DNA of 64,000 nucleotides from Cheilinus undulatus (GCF_018320785.1 NC_054886.1:33587732-33651731); one strand, 5' to 3'. Shown: positions 21,807-34,577, counted from the first letter of the stretch. The notes: a model not told the origin generated them from the sequence alone. A program made the numbers and translations.

Positions 21807-22059
21807 AATAGCATGAACAAATAGAGTAAAACTGATTTTGCCCTTGAGGCATTAATTAAGGATTTGATTGATGACTATTGTAACAAGTAACAAAGAGCAT
21901 TTTCCACAGAATCTAAGAAGACAAACTGTAAGTTATTCAAAGACACTATTGTAATACTTACCAAGTAATTCATTCAAGCTGTCTGCTATCTGAATGCATT
22001 ATTTTTATAGTGTATTTATTTGCACATTAAAAAAAAGAAGAGACCAATACAAGATATTT

Positions 22060-22690
22060 AAAGACATGATTGTGAAGCGACAGTTACAAGCCAAAATGCC
22101 TGTCAATACCTCCTCCTGATATAATGAGAGGTATTCTTGACAGCAATGCAGGTTAGCTACAAAAATAAAAACAAAACAATAATATAGGAGTATAAATCTA
22201 AACAGCGTTAAGCATTTCAATCAGATCCCAGATCTGACGTCTGTAATCACCAGTGGATGCTACTGTAGATGCTGACTGCAGACTGATTGGTAGTTTGTTC
22301 CAGAGAGATGCTTCTCTATGTTCAGGTCAATTAACCCATAAAAGCCCACATCTATTCTTCCTCATAGCAAAATTGTGGCAGGGCATTACACACTCAGTAG
22401 ACCATTTACACTTATCTCTACACTTATCTCTAATGTCAAGAATAGGAAGTGTTGCTTATTTGTCACGTTTGGCTTTTGTGGTTAATTTATTATTATCTGT
22501 TGTTGGAAAATACATTTACTTTCCAGTCTTGATTGCAAAGTGGCGTATTTTTATCTTTTCATTTGTGTTTATACAGCATAAGCCAAAATCAGTTGGATTT
22601 AACAACAAAAATCATTTTCAGGGGCGTTTTTTCAACACAAAAACCCTGGTGAATGGGCCCTCCACAGTCATGATTTATTGATAACATCAA
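22060..22690. other. Unit-2-specific stretch, no gene recognised
   Basis: AT-rich sequence with a 142-codon open frame (22253-22681) that shows no domain, no splice context and no counterpart in unit 1. It may be old LINE sequence, but nothing diagnostic was seen. Confidence 0.35.
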
Positions 22691-23260
22691 TGCATGTGTG
22701 CTGGATCGGCGAAATCTGGACTTTTTAACCTCTTTTCACCACTGTTTCCGTTCATTTATGCTGCTTTACCCCACTCTATGCCCATTTTTTTCCACTTTTA
22801 ATTCACTTTTGAACCCCTTTTTTCTACTTCATCTAACCAATTTTTGCAACTTTTTCCACTTTATACCCTTTTGCCACTTTTAAACAGCTTTTCACAATGT
22901 TCCACCCATTTTGGCACCCTTTTTTGCATTTGTGTAACCCATTTTTGCCACTCATCCCAATTTTTTAAAAACAAATTCTGCTACTGTATTTGACTTTTAG
23001 CCATTTCTTCCAACTTTGAACTCACGTTTTGCCAGATTTTGACCTGTATTTACAAATTTACCTACTTTTTTTTTTTTTTTACCTGTTTTTGACTCTTCAA
23101 CCCATTTTTGTCACTTTTAACCACTTTTCAGTTTTTTTTTTTTTGCCTTTTTAATCCCATTGTTGCCTCTTTTGAATCCTTTTCTCCACTGCTTTCACAA
23201 GTTATGCCACTTTATTTCTACACCTATTTCATTTTTTTCCACTTTTAAATTATTCAGCCA
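22690..23260 (-). repeat. T-rich hAT-family interior block
   Basis: Repeats of 'cccatttttgccac', 'cacttttgaacc' and 'aaccacttttca' are the complement of the interior units of the 17031-17821 hAT element. The ends are not clear. It is present only in unit 2. Confidence 0.5.
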
Positions 23261-24437
23261 ATCACATGACCACATCAGAATGCTTAGTGTGTTTCAGTCA
23301 GGGACTTTATTAGTTTAAGTCAAGAATAAAGCAATGCAAGGTCTCTTACAGGACATTTGAAGGCCATATGGCACCTGTGTCAGTGGGTCCTTATGGGTTA
23401 AAAAAAAAAGAGTAACAAAAAAGCAAAAATCCAAAACAAATCAAAATAGCAAAAATAAATTCATACAAAGACAAGAGCAGTTTTTGACTTAAATAAATCT
23501 GAAAGTGCTGGGCACATCTTGATTTAACTTTACATATTTCTATTTTAACATATATGTTTGAAATTTTTTCACTTTAAAAATGTCAAAGTTTGTATTATCA
23601 GAAAAGAGGAACTTGTAAATCTCTCAAATTTCATCTGGATTAAGAAAATTTGATGTAAATGACTGAGTATTACAGGATGCAAGATAAGGACAAAGTGAAA
23701 CATGATAAAAAGTTAAAATACAAGAATTTTACAAGAGTAAATATTTATCCTTACATTGATTTTTGATTTTTTTTTATTTTTGCCCAAATGTAATGTCCTT
23801 ATATGTAGATGCAGGGTCTTAGGAGGTTAAAGTGATAAGACCATATGAGGTACTGCATTTTCATGTTAGCTTTAATGGCCAAGAAAACTTGAGTGAAGAA
23901 ACTTTAAGAAAAAGAAACTGTAATTTACAGAAGTGAAACTTTTTATCCTCTAGAAATCCATGAGTGTGTTATTCCAGCATCTAGTAAGGGAACTTGTGAC
24001 ATTACACTTACATTTTTAATTTTTTTTAATGACATTTAAGGTTAACTGAATCCACAACATCACTGAGTACTGTGTCATACTCTCACAGCGCTGGAAAAAA
24101 TGGGAAACCACTTAAAAATCTGATTCCATTTTTAAAAATCTCATAGACAGTGAACTGCAGCTTGTGTTTTCAAACTTTTTATATATTTACTGCTATCATT
24201 ACATATTTTTGTTAACATTTCAATCTTGGCTTTAGATTAAAAAATAGTTAAAGCATTACATAGGAGACTTGAACAGAGAAAGCAACAATATTAGTGTGGG
24301 GCCCTTGAAAGATGGGCTCTCTGGATTGGTTGGATAAACAATCTAAAATAACTGAGAATAAACATAACATAAATAAGATTACTAGTTCATGACAATGAGG
24401 GGTAGACGTATGTTCTGTGATCATGAGACCTGAGCAG
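23261..24437. other. Unit-2 upstream region, no gene seen
   Basis: AT-rich non-coding DNA. About 23490-23750 matches unit 1 (4030-4090 and 4905-5120), and the rest, to 24437, is unit-2-specific. No ORF or bounded repeat was recognised. Confidence 0.4.
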
Positions 24438-24549
24438 TTACGGTAAAATCCAGTTGCAAGAGTGTGTTGAAATTTGTGAATGAACTCATGCTGTATGAGG
24501 TGAGGCCAGTCTGGTTAGAAATGACCTCCAGTAGCCTGGATGAGGGAAG

Positions 24550-24619
24550 TATAAGAGGAGGCTGAGATTTCACCTCAGATCACTGTAACAACAGACTCTC
24601 TTCATGAAGCTTCTCAAAG
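24550..24619 (+). promoter_or_regulatory. LAAO-2 TATA-like box and 5' untranslated exon
   Basis: TATAAG at 24550-24555 is followed by the conserved leader, which ends 'cttctcaaag' at 24619 with donor gtaggc. The matching acceptor is 'ctctttcag' at 25997-26005, giving a second 5' UTR piece from 26006 to the ATG at 26048. In LAAO-1 this acceptor is mutated. Confidence 0.5.
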
Positions 24620-25021
24620 GTAGGCCTGTTGGTTTCTATTTCAGAGTCTTTATGAATATGTTGAAAAGACTTTTCTTTAATTCAGTGTTTACATTTCCCA
24701 AGAAGATAAAAGGTTTTTTAGATCAGAGATATAAAAGAATGCATGTTAAATTAAATATATGATTTAGTGAACAGTGTTGGGTAATGATAGACAGACATTA
24801 TGACATAACTTCTTAAGTTAGTTTATTTAGGAGAGTGAAACATTTGTTACATTTATGCTACCCACATTGTAATCTTTCTGTGACTTCTTTTTGCATTTTT
24901 TTAAATCTCCTGCTTATTTGTGACGTATAATAACTATAAGTATGATAAGTATAATAACTGAACATTGGCTCTCACGTACATGTAGTTTTTATTAACAATA
25001 CCAAACACTATATCTATATAT

Positions 25022-25022
<1 letters not shown>

Positions 25023-25096
<74 letters not shown>
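25023..25096. repeat. (TC)n(TA)n microsatellite
   Basis: About 20 TC units followed by about 16 TA units. This is the expanded counterpart of 6467-6538. Confidence 0.95.
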
Positions 25097-25104
<8 letters not shown>

Positions 25105-25106
<2 letters not shown>

Positions 25107-25620
25107 GCGCTTAAAAAAATGTATTAGACCACCTGTCATAGTTGTCTCAGAGACCATCCAGCATCATGAAGTGCTTTAATGCGGACTCTTTCATTTTCAG
25201 TCAGCTCTCCACGTTTTACCATTTTGAACAGGAATGAGGAATTTCAAACTGAATTCACCCAAATTTGAGCCGGCTCACTGGGCTTCTCTGAGAAGTCAGA
25301 AATGAATCAAGCATAACATTCAACCACTAAAACTCATTTTTCTGTTCAGGAATGCAAGTAAATGACTATAATTTGACATATTAATTAAGAAATATTAATG
25401 TGCTTTACTATTTTTTCAGTTGTTTTGTAAATCAGTAAATTTGAACATTCATGGATAACAATTATAATGATGTAATAGCTTCTACATATTGGTGTATTAA
25501 CCATTGCAGAAACATAAAAAATGATTTTGGTAATTACCAATGCTGTTAATTTAGAGCATCTGTGGCATAAACCTTACTTTGGTTAGGGTTAGGGTGGTCT
25601 AATACATTTGTTAAGCACTA
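25105..25620. mobile_element. Tc1/mariner-type MITE (unit 2 copy)
   Basis: Collinear with the MITE at 6539-7080. The left end is CAGCGCTTAAAAAAATGTAT. The right end has decayed to 'ttaagcacta'. Confidence 0.75.
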
Positions 25621-25665
25621 TTTATCTATCTATCTACCTATCTATCTATCTATCTATCTATCTAC

Positions 25666-25725
<60 letters not shown>

Positions 25726-25727
25726 AT
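25621..25727. repeat. (TATC)n microsatellite
   Basis: About 26 TATC tetranucleotides with two TACC interruptions. The corresponding unit 1 site (7191-7228) has only a short tract. Confidence 0.95.
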
Positions 25728-26047
25728 CTCCATCTGATCGAAAACCTAAAAGGAGACTTTTAGAATAAATAATTTCTCATCTAAATTTTAAGGAAAACTG
25801 AAACAGAAGACTGATCATTTCAAATAATGTTTTCAATTAGTTCAAACAACATTTCTTATTATAATGCATGACAAAAAACATCCCTCTTTTACATTCATCT
25901 TAACAGTTCCTTAAACACTGTAAAGACAGCCTGCTGTAAACATATAGGATCCAATTTTAGACCAAAGTGTAATAATTCAACTGTTGTTCCTATTTTCTCT
26001 TTCAGTTTGATGCTATTAAAGGCAAAAGGCTCAGCCTCTAAACAGTG

Positions 26048-29000
26048 ATGGCTCTAAAGATGCTGACATGGATGTCATGTAAGTATAATGCAATAGTGTG
26101 TCTTTTTAAGAGGAAGTAATGGAAACAGTGATGATTCCACAAACTGTAAACCAGTGACTGAAAGCCCACTCCTTTATCTACTTCCCTGTCTGTGGCTCTG
26201 AGGAAGAGCTCCCTCCCTCTATTTCATCATGCTGCTGAAAAGTAATTTTCGCTTTCTATTAAATATTTATTTAGAGGAACTACAGCACTGCACTCATCAG
26301 ACTTTCTATGCTTCTGCTAAACACACACACCTGAAGAAGTCGAGTTTCCACAATACCGACCAACACACTTTGGATTTCTTGTCATTTCCACAGCTGAATT
26401 AAAAAAAAAAAAGCACAGTTTTCAATGTTATTAGAATGAAATGAGGTTTTGCTTTTGACTGAAGTAAATGTGTGCTGATGTTTCAGTGTTATTAAGTAGA
26501 CTAAAAACTGCTCATAGTAATTTGATTCAATACATAATTAAAGACTGAGAGCGGCTGTTCAAAAAAGTTTCCTCTTGGAGTAGATTGTATGATTGTCTTT
26601 TTCTTTCCAGTTGCCGTTGGTCTGTTTCTGCTCGGCTTGTTCCATCTGTGCCCTGCAACTGGCACGCCCCAGCAAACTCTGGCAGACTGTTTGGAGGACA
26701 ACGACTATGATAAGTTGTTAGACACTGTGAAAACTGGCCTCCCACGCGTCAACACATCCCATCATGTTATAATCGTTGGAGCGGGCGCGGCGGGACTGAC
26801 GGCTGCCAAGCTACTGCAAGACGCAGGACACAAGGTACATGCTACATGCTAATGCTCTGCTACAGACAGGGACTGTGATTTCAGTGTGTATGGATAAAAA
26901 TTAGTGCATCATTTCTGAATGCTTCCTATTTTGATTAAAGTGGTCAGCTTATCTGAGTAAAATAATATTCCCTTTAAAAAATATTTTAATGTTCACATTA
27001 TTCAGCACTCCAAAAACTATTTATCTACCGTAATGTTTTTAAAGGGATATTTCAACATTTTGTCAAATTCGCCCATTGCCATAATTCCTATAGTCTTAGT
27101 AATAGGTCAGTTTCCTTTAGTTGTCGGTGCAAGCTGTTTCTAGATCTGGAGGGACCGATATACCAGCTGCACCGCTAACGCTATGTTAGCAGACAGAATT
27201 TTTGCTTTCCCTCATCAAACTCATCAAATACACAATCCAACAACTCCAAAACACTCTCGTGGACAAGTTGTGACCTTACATTCACCACGCTATGAAATAA
27301 TCATGGAACATTACGAGACGGAGATGTTTTAAAGTTAAATGCAAAGCCGGAACTACACTCCAGACGAGGCTGCTGCACTGTGTCACTCCGCCCAGTGGTT
27401 TACTCAAGAAATAGTTCCGAGTGTTTGCTTCATGTGTCGTAATGTTACATAATTATATGTTATTATTTCATAGCGTGGTGAATGTGCAGGTCACAACTTG
27501 TCCATGAGAGCGTTTTGGAGTTGTTGGATTGTGTATTTGATGAGTTTGATGAGGGAAAGCCGGAATACCGTCTGCTAACATAGGGTTAGCGGTGCAGCTG
27601 GTTTAACAGTCCCCCCAGATCTAGAAACAGCTTGCACCGACAACTAAAAACAACGGACCTATTACTAAGACTAGAGGAATTATGGCAATGGGCGAATTTG
27701 CCAAAATGTTGAAGTATCCCTTTAAGGCTCTCTGTCAAACATATCAAACAAGTCCAGTTAGGAGCAAGCCTCAGACAGTTCTCATCTTTTATTAACAAAC
27801 ATTGGTAGGCTCTAGAAATTGGAGAACTATGAATAATCATTCATTCATTTTGTAAAGGTGACTATTGTAGAGGCCAGTGGTCGTGTTGGAGGACGGGTGG
27901 AGACCTACAGGAATGAAAAAGAGGGCTGGTACGCTGAGTTGGGGGCCATGAGGATCCCAAGTTTCCACCAGTGAGTATGAGGTTTTAAAATAAAAATAGA
28001 CATACATTTAATTCTGCATAAAGATGGATAAAGGTCTTAGCATGGAGCATTGTGGATGCTGTGTGACTGCAAGTTGTGTAACATCTATTTCTAATTCCCA
28101 TGCTATGACTTTTGCATAGCAAGGTTATTATTGTTAACTAAAACTAACTAAAGAACTAAAATGTAAAAATAATTTTACTTTACTGAAACTAAATGAAACC
28201 TAAGCTTTGCAGAGAAAACAAAAAATAAATTAAAATGCAATTCTGTGCTTATGAGACAAACTAAAGTGAAATCAAATTAAAGACAAAATCTCCTTAGCTT
28301 TAGTCTAGTGCCACGCTAATTGACATGTACACCAAGCCTGGAGGGTAAACTGCTAGGTTAGATTGAAGAGGACTTCAACTCAGTGACCCAATGATATTTT
28401 AGGTCTTGAGTTGCACACAAACACTAAAATTGAATAAATAAAATGAAAAGTGAAGAGCTCTTTTGGGTCTCACCCCTGACCAGTATCCTGTATTGCCAAA
28501 AAAAACTAAAACTAACACTAAAATGTATAAAAACTAAACTAAAACGAAGCATTTTGGCCAAATAAAAACTAAAGAAACAAACCAGCAGAAGAAACTAATT
28601 AAACTAAACTGAAATTTAAAACAAAAGGTAAAAACTGAATGAAAATTAAACTGATGAATAATCCAAAACTATCATAACCTTGGCCTGTAGCGTGAGAATT
28701 TGCACCAATTTAATGTCTGCTGTGTGCCTCATTTTTGCACCATATCCTCAAGAGAGTTTGCACTAATCATATGCTGCACTAACACACCTGTGCACATTTT
28801 CAGCTGTGACGTTCATGCCTGTTTTGCCACTATCCATGTAGCAAATTTTAGATAAATACGTAAATATCAAAGACCTTCCTGCTATTGCTCTGTTGATTGG
28901 ACACAACTTTTTTCTGATATTTGCACAGGATATTTGTTTGTGGATCTAGCTTTTATTGTTTCCTGTCAAGCAAGAAACTTAAACCAGCAGATCTTGGTGT

Positions 29001-32000
29001 GAATCAGGGCCCATGGAGGTCAGCAAAATCATGGCCCACTGTATAGTTAAGCTGTGATATCCATTATTTTGTATTCAACCTGAAAAAATCAAATAAACAA
29101 AAAGGTTTTTTAATCATTTGTGTAGTTAATAATTTTCTGAAAAATGTTAATCTCTTTTGTTGAAGAATAACTACAATGGGTTAGAAATTGCTGAAATGGG
29201 TAAATAATGGCAGGAAAAGGTGGTGAAACTGAATTTTTAAAGTAGGAGAAATGGGTTAGTAGTGGCAAATATTAGAAAAAAAAATGGCAACAAAAAAAAA
29301 AAAAAGTCAAATACGGTTACAGTGGCAAAAATGGGCATTTATAGTGGTAAAGAGTTCAAAAGTGGCTGAAATGCCTTTAAATCGGCAAAAATGGATGGAA
29401 ATTTGGTGAAATAGCATGAAAAATTGATATAAAATAGCAAAAAGTGTCAACTGAGAAAGAAAGAAATAGGCAGATATCGGCAGAAATTGGTTAAACTAGG
29501 AAAAATGGGCAAATCTGATAGTGAAATGTGGTAGAAATGGGAAAAATTGGTTGTAAAAGGTGGTTAAAAGGGGTTAAGAGTGGCAATAATGGGTCAACAG
29601 AGGATGTGCTAGGAGTAAGGGGCAAGATTTGATTTAGAAGTGGCAAAAACAGGCAGAAAAATAGTGGGAAAGGGTTTAAAATGGACAACAATGGGTGTTA
29701 AATGGCAAAAATATGTTAAAATTTGTTTTTAAAAAATGATGAAAATGGATTAAAATTTGGCAAAATTGGTAAAAAAAAAAAAAAAAAAAAAAAGTGGCAA
29801 CAGTGTAATTACAAATTTTCTTAGTTTTTCAAGGGAATCTGGAGACCCCCTCTCAGTGTCCCCCGAGGGGGCCCGACCTCATGGCTGACAACCACTGGTA
29901 TAAATACCCACATGAATGTGAAATCTTGTCGGTATTTCAGTGTTTGTGTCAAAAGCTTTAAAAATATATAATTGATAACAAATATAATTGATTAATACTC
30001 ACTTTATGTGGTCTTCTTTGTGTAAAGCTTTGGATTTTGTATAAAAAACTTGAGAGATAATTTCCTGTTTGCACAAAATTCATTCTGAAAATGATTTTTT
30101 TGCTTCTTCATTTCTCCGCAGCATTGTCCGCTGGTTTGCTCAAGAACTTGGGATCAAGCTGAACAAATTCATCATGGATGACGACAACACTTTTTACATG
30201 GTCCACGGGATCAGAAAGAGGACATACAATGTGAAAGCAAACCCAGACGTCCTGAAGTACAACGTGACAGACAGCGAGAGAGGAATGTCAGCTGACCAGC
30301 TGCTCCAGCGCGCCTTAGAGAAGGTACTGAGGCTCAGAGGGAAGACAGAGACAGAACTTAGGCTACTATAGGAATAAGTGATGCTAAACTAAACTTTCTC
30401 AACGTGCTGATCTTCTCCACAGGTAAAGGATGAAGTGGAGAAACATGGTTGTAAAGCTGCCCTTCAAAAGTTTGATCGCTTTTCTCTAAAGGTAAATGGT
30501 CTCATACCGTAACTCTACTCTGCGTTTGGAGGGGGAATGGTGTCGTGTTTTTTTTTCCAGTGCTGATTGTTCCTGGGACTGGGGCTAGAGAACACATTTT
30601 TGAGTCATAAGGTTTTAGTCATCTTACATGAAGGACTGTCAAAAAAGCTAAAAGCCTTGTGTGTTGTGTCGACAGGAGTTTCTCATGGAGGAAGGTGAAT
30701 TGAGTCCTGGGGCCTTGGAGATGATCGGGGACTTGCTCAATGAACAGAGCCTCATGCATCTTGCTCTGACAGAGGTGATATACGAGCAAAGCAGCGTCAA
30801 CGACAAAGTAACGTAAGATTGCTTAAATGACCATTGCATTTTCATACGTCTGTAAAAATACTGTATTATTGGTGTTGGTATTAACAGTTCTGAACCCAGT
30901 CCAGTAGGGGTTAAAGGCCTGTGATCTTTATAGACTCAGAAGTGTAATGTTTTAATCTACATTTACAACTTTTAAAGTCAAAGACTTCTAATTTTTTCTG
31001 AAATTGAATGATATTTCAAATCCCACAGTTAGTTTAAAAAGTATTTTTTCTGTGTTTTTATTATTGTGGCCCTAATAGACTGTTGTAATAATGGAGGATT
31101 TATATGTCGAACTTTACCCACGTGTTTGTGGGCCTGTGATGTTGGGATTTTGTCTGTGAACACTATTAGATGGAAAATGTGAAAGAAACAAGTAAGTTCT
31201 CCTTCTCTTTTTGTCTTTTAGCCATCTAATGCCCATTTTTAGCCTTTTTTTTGCCCTTTTTTTTGACACCTTTTGCCCTAAATAGCCCAATTTTGCCACT
31301 TCTTTTTGCTATTTTTCATTCTTTTTTTTGTACTTTTATGCCCAATGTAGCCCATTTTTATTGTTCCAGACACGTTTTTACCCATTTTTAGCCATTGTTT
31401 TTTGCAATATTGCACATTTTTGCACCTTCTGCCACTTATTGCACATTATCACCCAATTTGGCAACTTCTTTTTGCTACTTTTTGACCATTTTGAGCCATT
31501 TTGAGCCATTTTTTGCATAATTTTTTGTTCCACTTTTTGCCCTAAATAGCCCAATTTTGCCACTTCTTTTTGCCATTTTTTGCTGAAATTTTTTGTACCT
31601 CTATGCTCCATTTAGCGCATTTTTATCATTCTAGACACTCTTTTTTTACACGTCGTTTTTTTGGCACTATTACACACTTTTGCACCTTCTGCAACTTATT
31701 AAACATTATCACCCATTTTTACAACTTTTTTTGCATATTTTTTTGCCACTTTTTGCCATAAATAGCCCAATTTTGCCACTTCTTTTTGCCATTTTTTGCT
31801 GAAATTTTTTTGTACTTTTATGCTCAATTTAGCCCATTTTTATCATTCTAGACACTTTTTTTTTTACACGTCGTTTTTTTGGCACACTTTTTGCACATTT
31901 TTGCACCTTCTGCAATTTATTGCACATTATCACCCATTTTTGCAACTTGTTTTTGCCACTTTATGCCTAATGTAGCCCTTTTTTTTTTATCATTCCAGAC

Positions 32001-32986
32001 ACCTTTTTTTTTTACACATTTTTACCAATTTTGGTCATCGTTTTTTGGCACTTTATGCACACTTTTGCACCTTCTGCCTTTATTGTACATAATGACCCAT
32101 TTTTGCAACTTCTTTTTGCCACTTTCACACATTTTTTTGTCATTTTCTAAACTCTTCCACATCTTTGTTTCCTGTTCCTTGCAGGTACGATGAAGTCACC
32201 GGAGGGACAGATCTCTTGACCACAGCCTTCCTCAATGTCCTCGATGTCCCCATCCTCCTTAACTCTACAGTGAAACGAATCAGCCATTCAAAAGAAGGAG
32301 TAGTTGTATCCTATCAGTCAGGTGACCAGTCGTCTCTGACAGATCTATCTGCTGACACTGTCCTGGTAACTACCACAGCTAAAGCAGCCCTTTATATGGA
32401 CTTTCAACCACCACTATCTGAAAAAAAGATGGATGCCCTGAGGGGGGTCCACTATGAGAGCTCCACTAAAATCCTCCTCACATTCAGTAAGAAGTTCTGG
32501 GAGGAGGACGGCATCAGAGGAGGGAAGAGCATCACAGATGGACCGTCTCGTTTCATCTACTATCCCAGCCACAGCTTCCCCAACAATGAGAACATCGGGG
32601 TCCTGCTGGCGTCCTACACCTGGTCTGATGACTCCCTCCTCTTCTTGGGTGCAAGTGATGAAGAACTGAAGGATATGGCTCTGAGAGATTTGGAGAAGAT
32701 CCATGGTAGTCATGTCAGGGATCTGTGCACAGGGGTGGTTGTAAAGAAGTGGAGTACAGACCCTTACAGCTATGGTGCCTTTGCTCTTCTTGCACCCTAC
32801 CAGCATTTAGAGTACGCAAGGGAGCTCTTCAGAAAAGAAGGCAGGATTTACTTTGCTGGAGAACACACAGCGTTCCCCCATGCTTGGATCGAGACAGCCA
32901 TGAAATCTGCAATAAGAGCTGCCACCAACATTAACAAACAGGTGCAGAAAAAGTCTTTAAAAACTCAACAAAGAGATGAGCTGTAA
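26048..32986 (+). CDS. L-amino-acid oxidase 2 (secretory, FAD-dependent; IL4I1-like)
   Basis: Seven coding exons have exactly the same sizes as LAAO-1: 26048-26078, 26611-26834, 27858-27970, 30122-30323, 30423-30491, 30676-30812 and 32185-32986. They give 525 residues. The signal peptide, GAGAAG (67-72), GRVGGR and GAMRIP with R117, the [11 protein letters not shown] region, the [14 protein letters not shown] motif and the RDEL terminus are all present. Differences from LAAO-1 include the usual Leu at position 113, an N170-V-T sequon where LAAO-1 has NVA, and a more basic stretch before RDEL ([15 protein letters not shown]). No frame break is seen, so both paralogues should be functional. The promoter and leader match LAAO-1. 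The product is expected in the secretory pathway, producing H2O2 from L-amino acids. Confidence 0.93.
27043..27721. mobile_element. TTAA-target foldback element in LAAO-2 intron 2
   Basis: TTAA flanks both sides (27039-27042 and 27722-27725). The terminal inverted repeats are long, roughly 250 bases each: AGGGATATTTCAACATTTTG at the left against an almost perfect complement at the right. About 150 bases separate the arms. LAAO-1 has the uninterrupted 'gtttttaaggctctc' at about 8544. The ends differ from those of the element at 2040-3717, so this is a second TTAA-target family. No transposase is present. Confidence 0.85.
28120..28682. repeat. Inverted-repeat element with 'aactaaaact' array (LAAO-2 intron 3)
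   Basis: Counterpart of 8957-9513, with the same ends and A-rich interior. Confidence 0.6.
28990..29897 (+). mobile_element. hAT-like non-autonomous element (LAAO-2 intron 3)
   Basis: Counterpart of 9830-10695. It keeps the left-part string 'ggtcagcaaaatcatgg', similar to 'ggccagcacaatcatgg' in the bounded hAT element at 17031. The interior is degenerate 'aaatgggcaaa' units, with a poly-A run near 29770-29792. Confidence 0.55.
31220..32160 (-). repeat. T-rich 'tttttgccact' array, hAT-family interior (LAAO-2 intron 6)
   Basis: An expanded version of the LAAO-1 intron 6 array. The block 'ttttgccacttctttttgcc' and 'cattctagacac' recur several times, which suggests local tandem amplification of a unit of about 190-250 bases after the gene duplication. 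Its open frames are repeat by-products. Confidence 0.55.
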
Positions 32987-34151
32987 GGGTTCAGAGGGTT
33001 CAGCTCACATGAAAAAGGAAGAATTCCTGTGATTCCATATAACCAAGAAACTAATTTAGTAAAACTAACAGAGTTTGGTAGGGAAAAGGGTTGCTAGGAA
33101 ATCTTGAATCTTGCTTGGTTGGTAGTACGATCACTGAGCTGCCATAATGTTGCTTCAATTTTTAAAAAGTTATGGGACTATAAAGACAAAAGAAACAACG
33201 TAATGAAATTAAATTCAAAGATTTGTATATGTGACACACAGTGGACAACAATGACTAAGAATGTATTCACTCATCTCTTGGAGACCAAAAAAGTGGAAAA
33301 AAAAAAAAAAAGTTTTCAAAATATTCACATTTTTACAAAAACATCCTTGCACTTCTTTATCTTTGCTCTATTTATTTAAAGCCGTTCCTGTCTGCAGTGA
33401 CACAGAGGAACACGTCACTGACTCTCTGTCTCTCTTTCTCTCCATTATGAGCTATTCAGGCCAATCCTTCATGATCTAAATGTTAAGACATGCACACTTT
33501 GGCAAAGTATGACGTGACGTGAACAGCCTGCTATTGGTTGTCACAGCCCTTCATAATGCATTGTGAGAAGTCAATATGGTGGTTAATGCTAAAGCTAACA
33601 GTAGATTTGTTTAAAAAAATGCTAAAAAAAAAAAATTCAAATGCCCCGGAAAGTCACCTAAGTTCCAGGTCCACCAGAAAGGCTTCTGAGAGGGCTACAA
33701 AAGCATGGATGGTGTCATTAGAAAAACCAACCAGAGGGCTTCCAGAGGGTAAAAAAATAAGTGGCTACAATTTATGGTTCAAAAGTTATTTAACTCTAAA
33801 TAACCTGTGTGTCTCAGAGGGTTAAAACAACAAGAAATTTGGCCACGTCCATGCCAGAGAGATAAGTGCAAAAATTAATATAAAAAAGTTTTACAGCAGA
33901 GTAAGATAAAAGTGCAGTCTAACAAAGCTAAAAAGATGGTGTTCTTTACATAAAACGAATGAAAAACAGTTATCATGAGTTGATTGAATCAACTATTTTT
34001 GTTTTATATTTGTTTTTGATGTCTTTTGTCTGGGTGTGCCTAGAACTACTGTATAAATGTGTACTACTGTCTTTGTTGTTTTTTTTTTCTATTTCTTTTT
34101 TTGCTGAAACTCTCATCTACACAGAACATTTACCTTTTTAAGCTTTAATAA
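32987..34151 (+). other. LAAO-2 3' untranslated region/flank with AATAAA
   Basis: The sequence is shared with LAAO-1 downstream sequence and ends at 'agctttaataaagag' near 34151. No coding exon is visible. The part from 33538 onward is also shared with the orphan segment at 46702. Confidence 0.45.
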
Positions 34152-34577
34152 AGAGAACATGGTCTTAGACAAACAAGCTGGCTTCATTGCCTTTTTAAAA
34201 AAAGCACGATTCAACTTTCATCATCAAATAAGGTCCCTTATATACCATCAAGTTAGACAGATAGATAGAAAAGATATTTCAAAAGCCAAATGGTGTTTCG
34301 ATTAATTTCAATTCCTGCTTAGAGTTGTGATAAAAGAAAAAAGGGGTTACAATTCAATAAAAATGCTAATAATGACATATGGTAGTTTGAGACGGATAAC
34401 AGACTTTGTCTCTTCTACTAAGGTTAAAATGTGCTCAATCAACAGAAAAATAGAGCTGAAATATATATTTTTATTTTAACAACCTTCCACTGTTTGGTGT
34501 AACAGTGTTGCCATGAGCATGAACAAAAATAGTCAAATGATTGAAATCACAGGACTTGGAAATTAGATATTGTGATA

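Larger units (their letters stand above)
20528..34264 (+). repeat. Tandem duplication unit 2 (LAAO-2 unit)
   Basis: This block is collinear with 897-19770. It holds LAAO-2 with the same promoter, the same exon sizes and the same 3' flank. Unit-specific inserts are a SINE, a T-rich hAT-interior block (22690-23260) and a TTAA foldback element (27043-27721). It lacks the Tc1, hAT and TA-target elements of unit 1. Confidence 0.85.

Noticed and set aside
22253..22681. 142-codon plus-strand frame
   Set aside because: No domain, no splice sites in a consistent chain and no counterpart in the duplicated unit 1.
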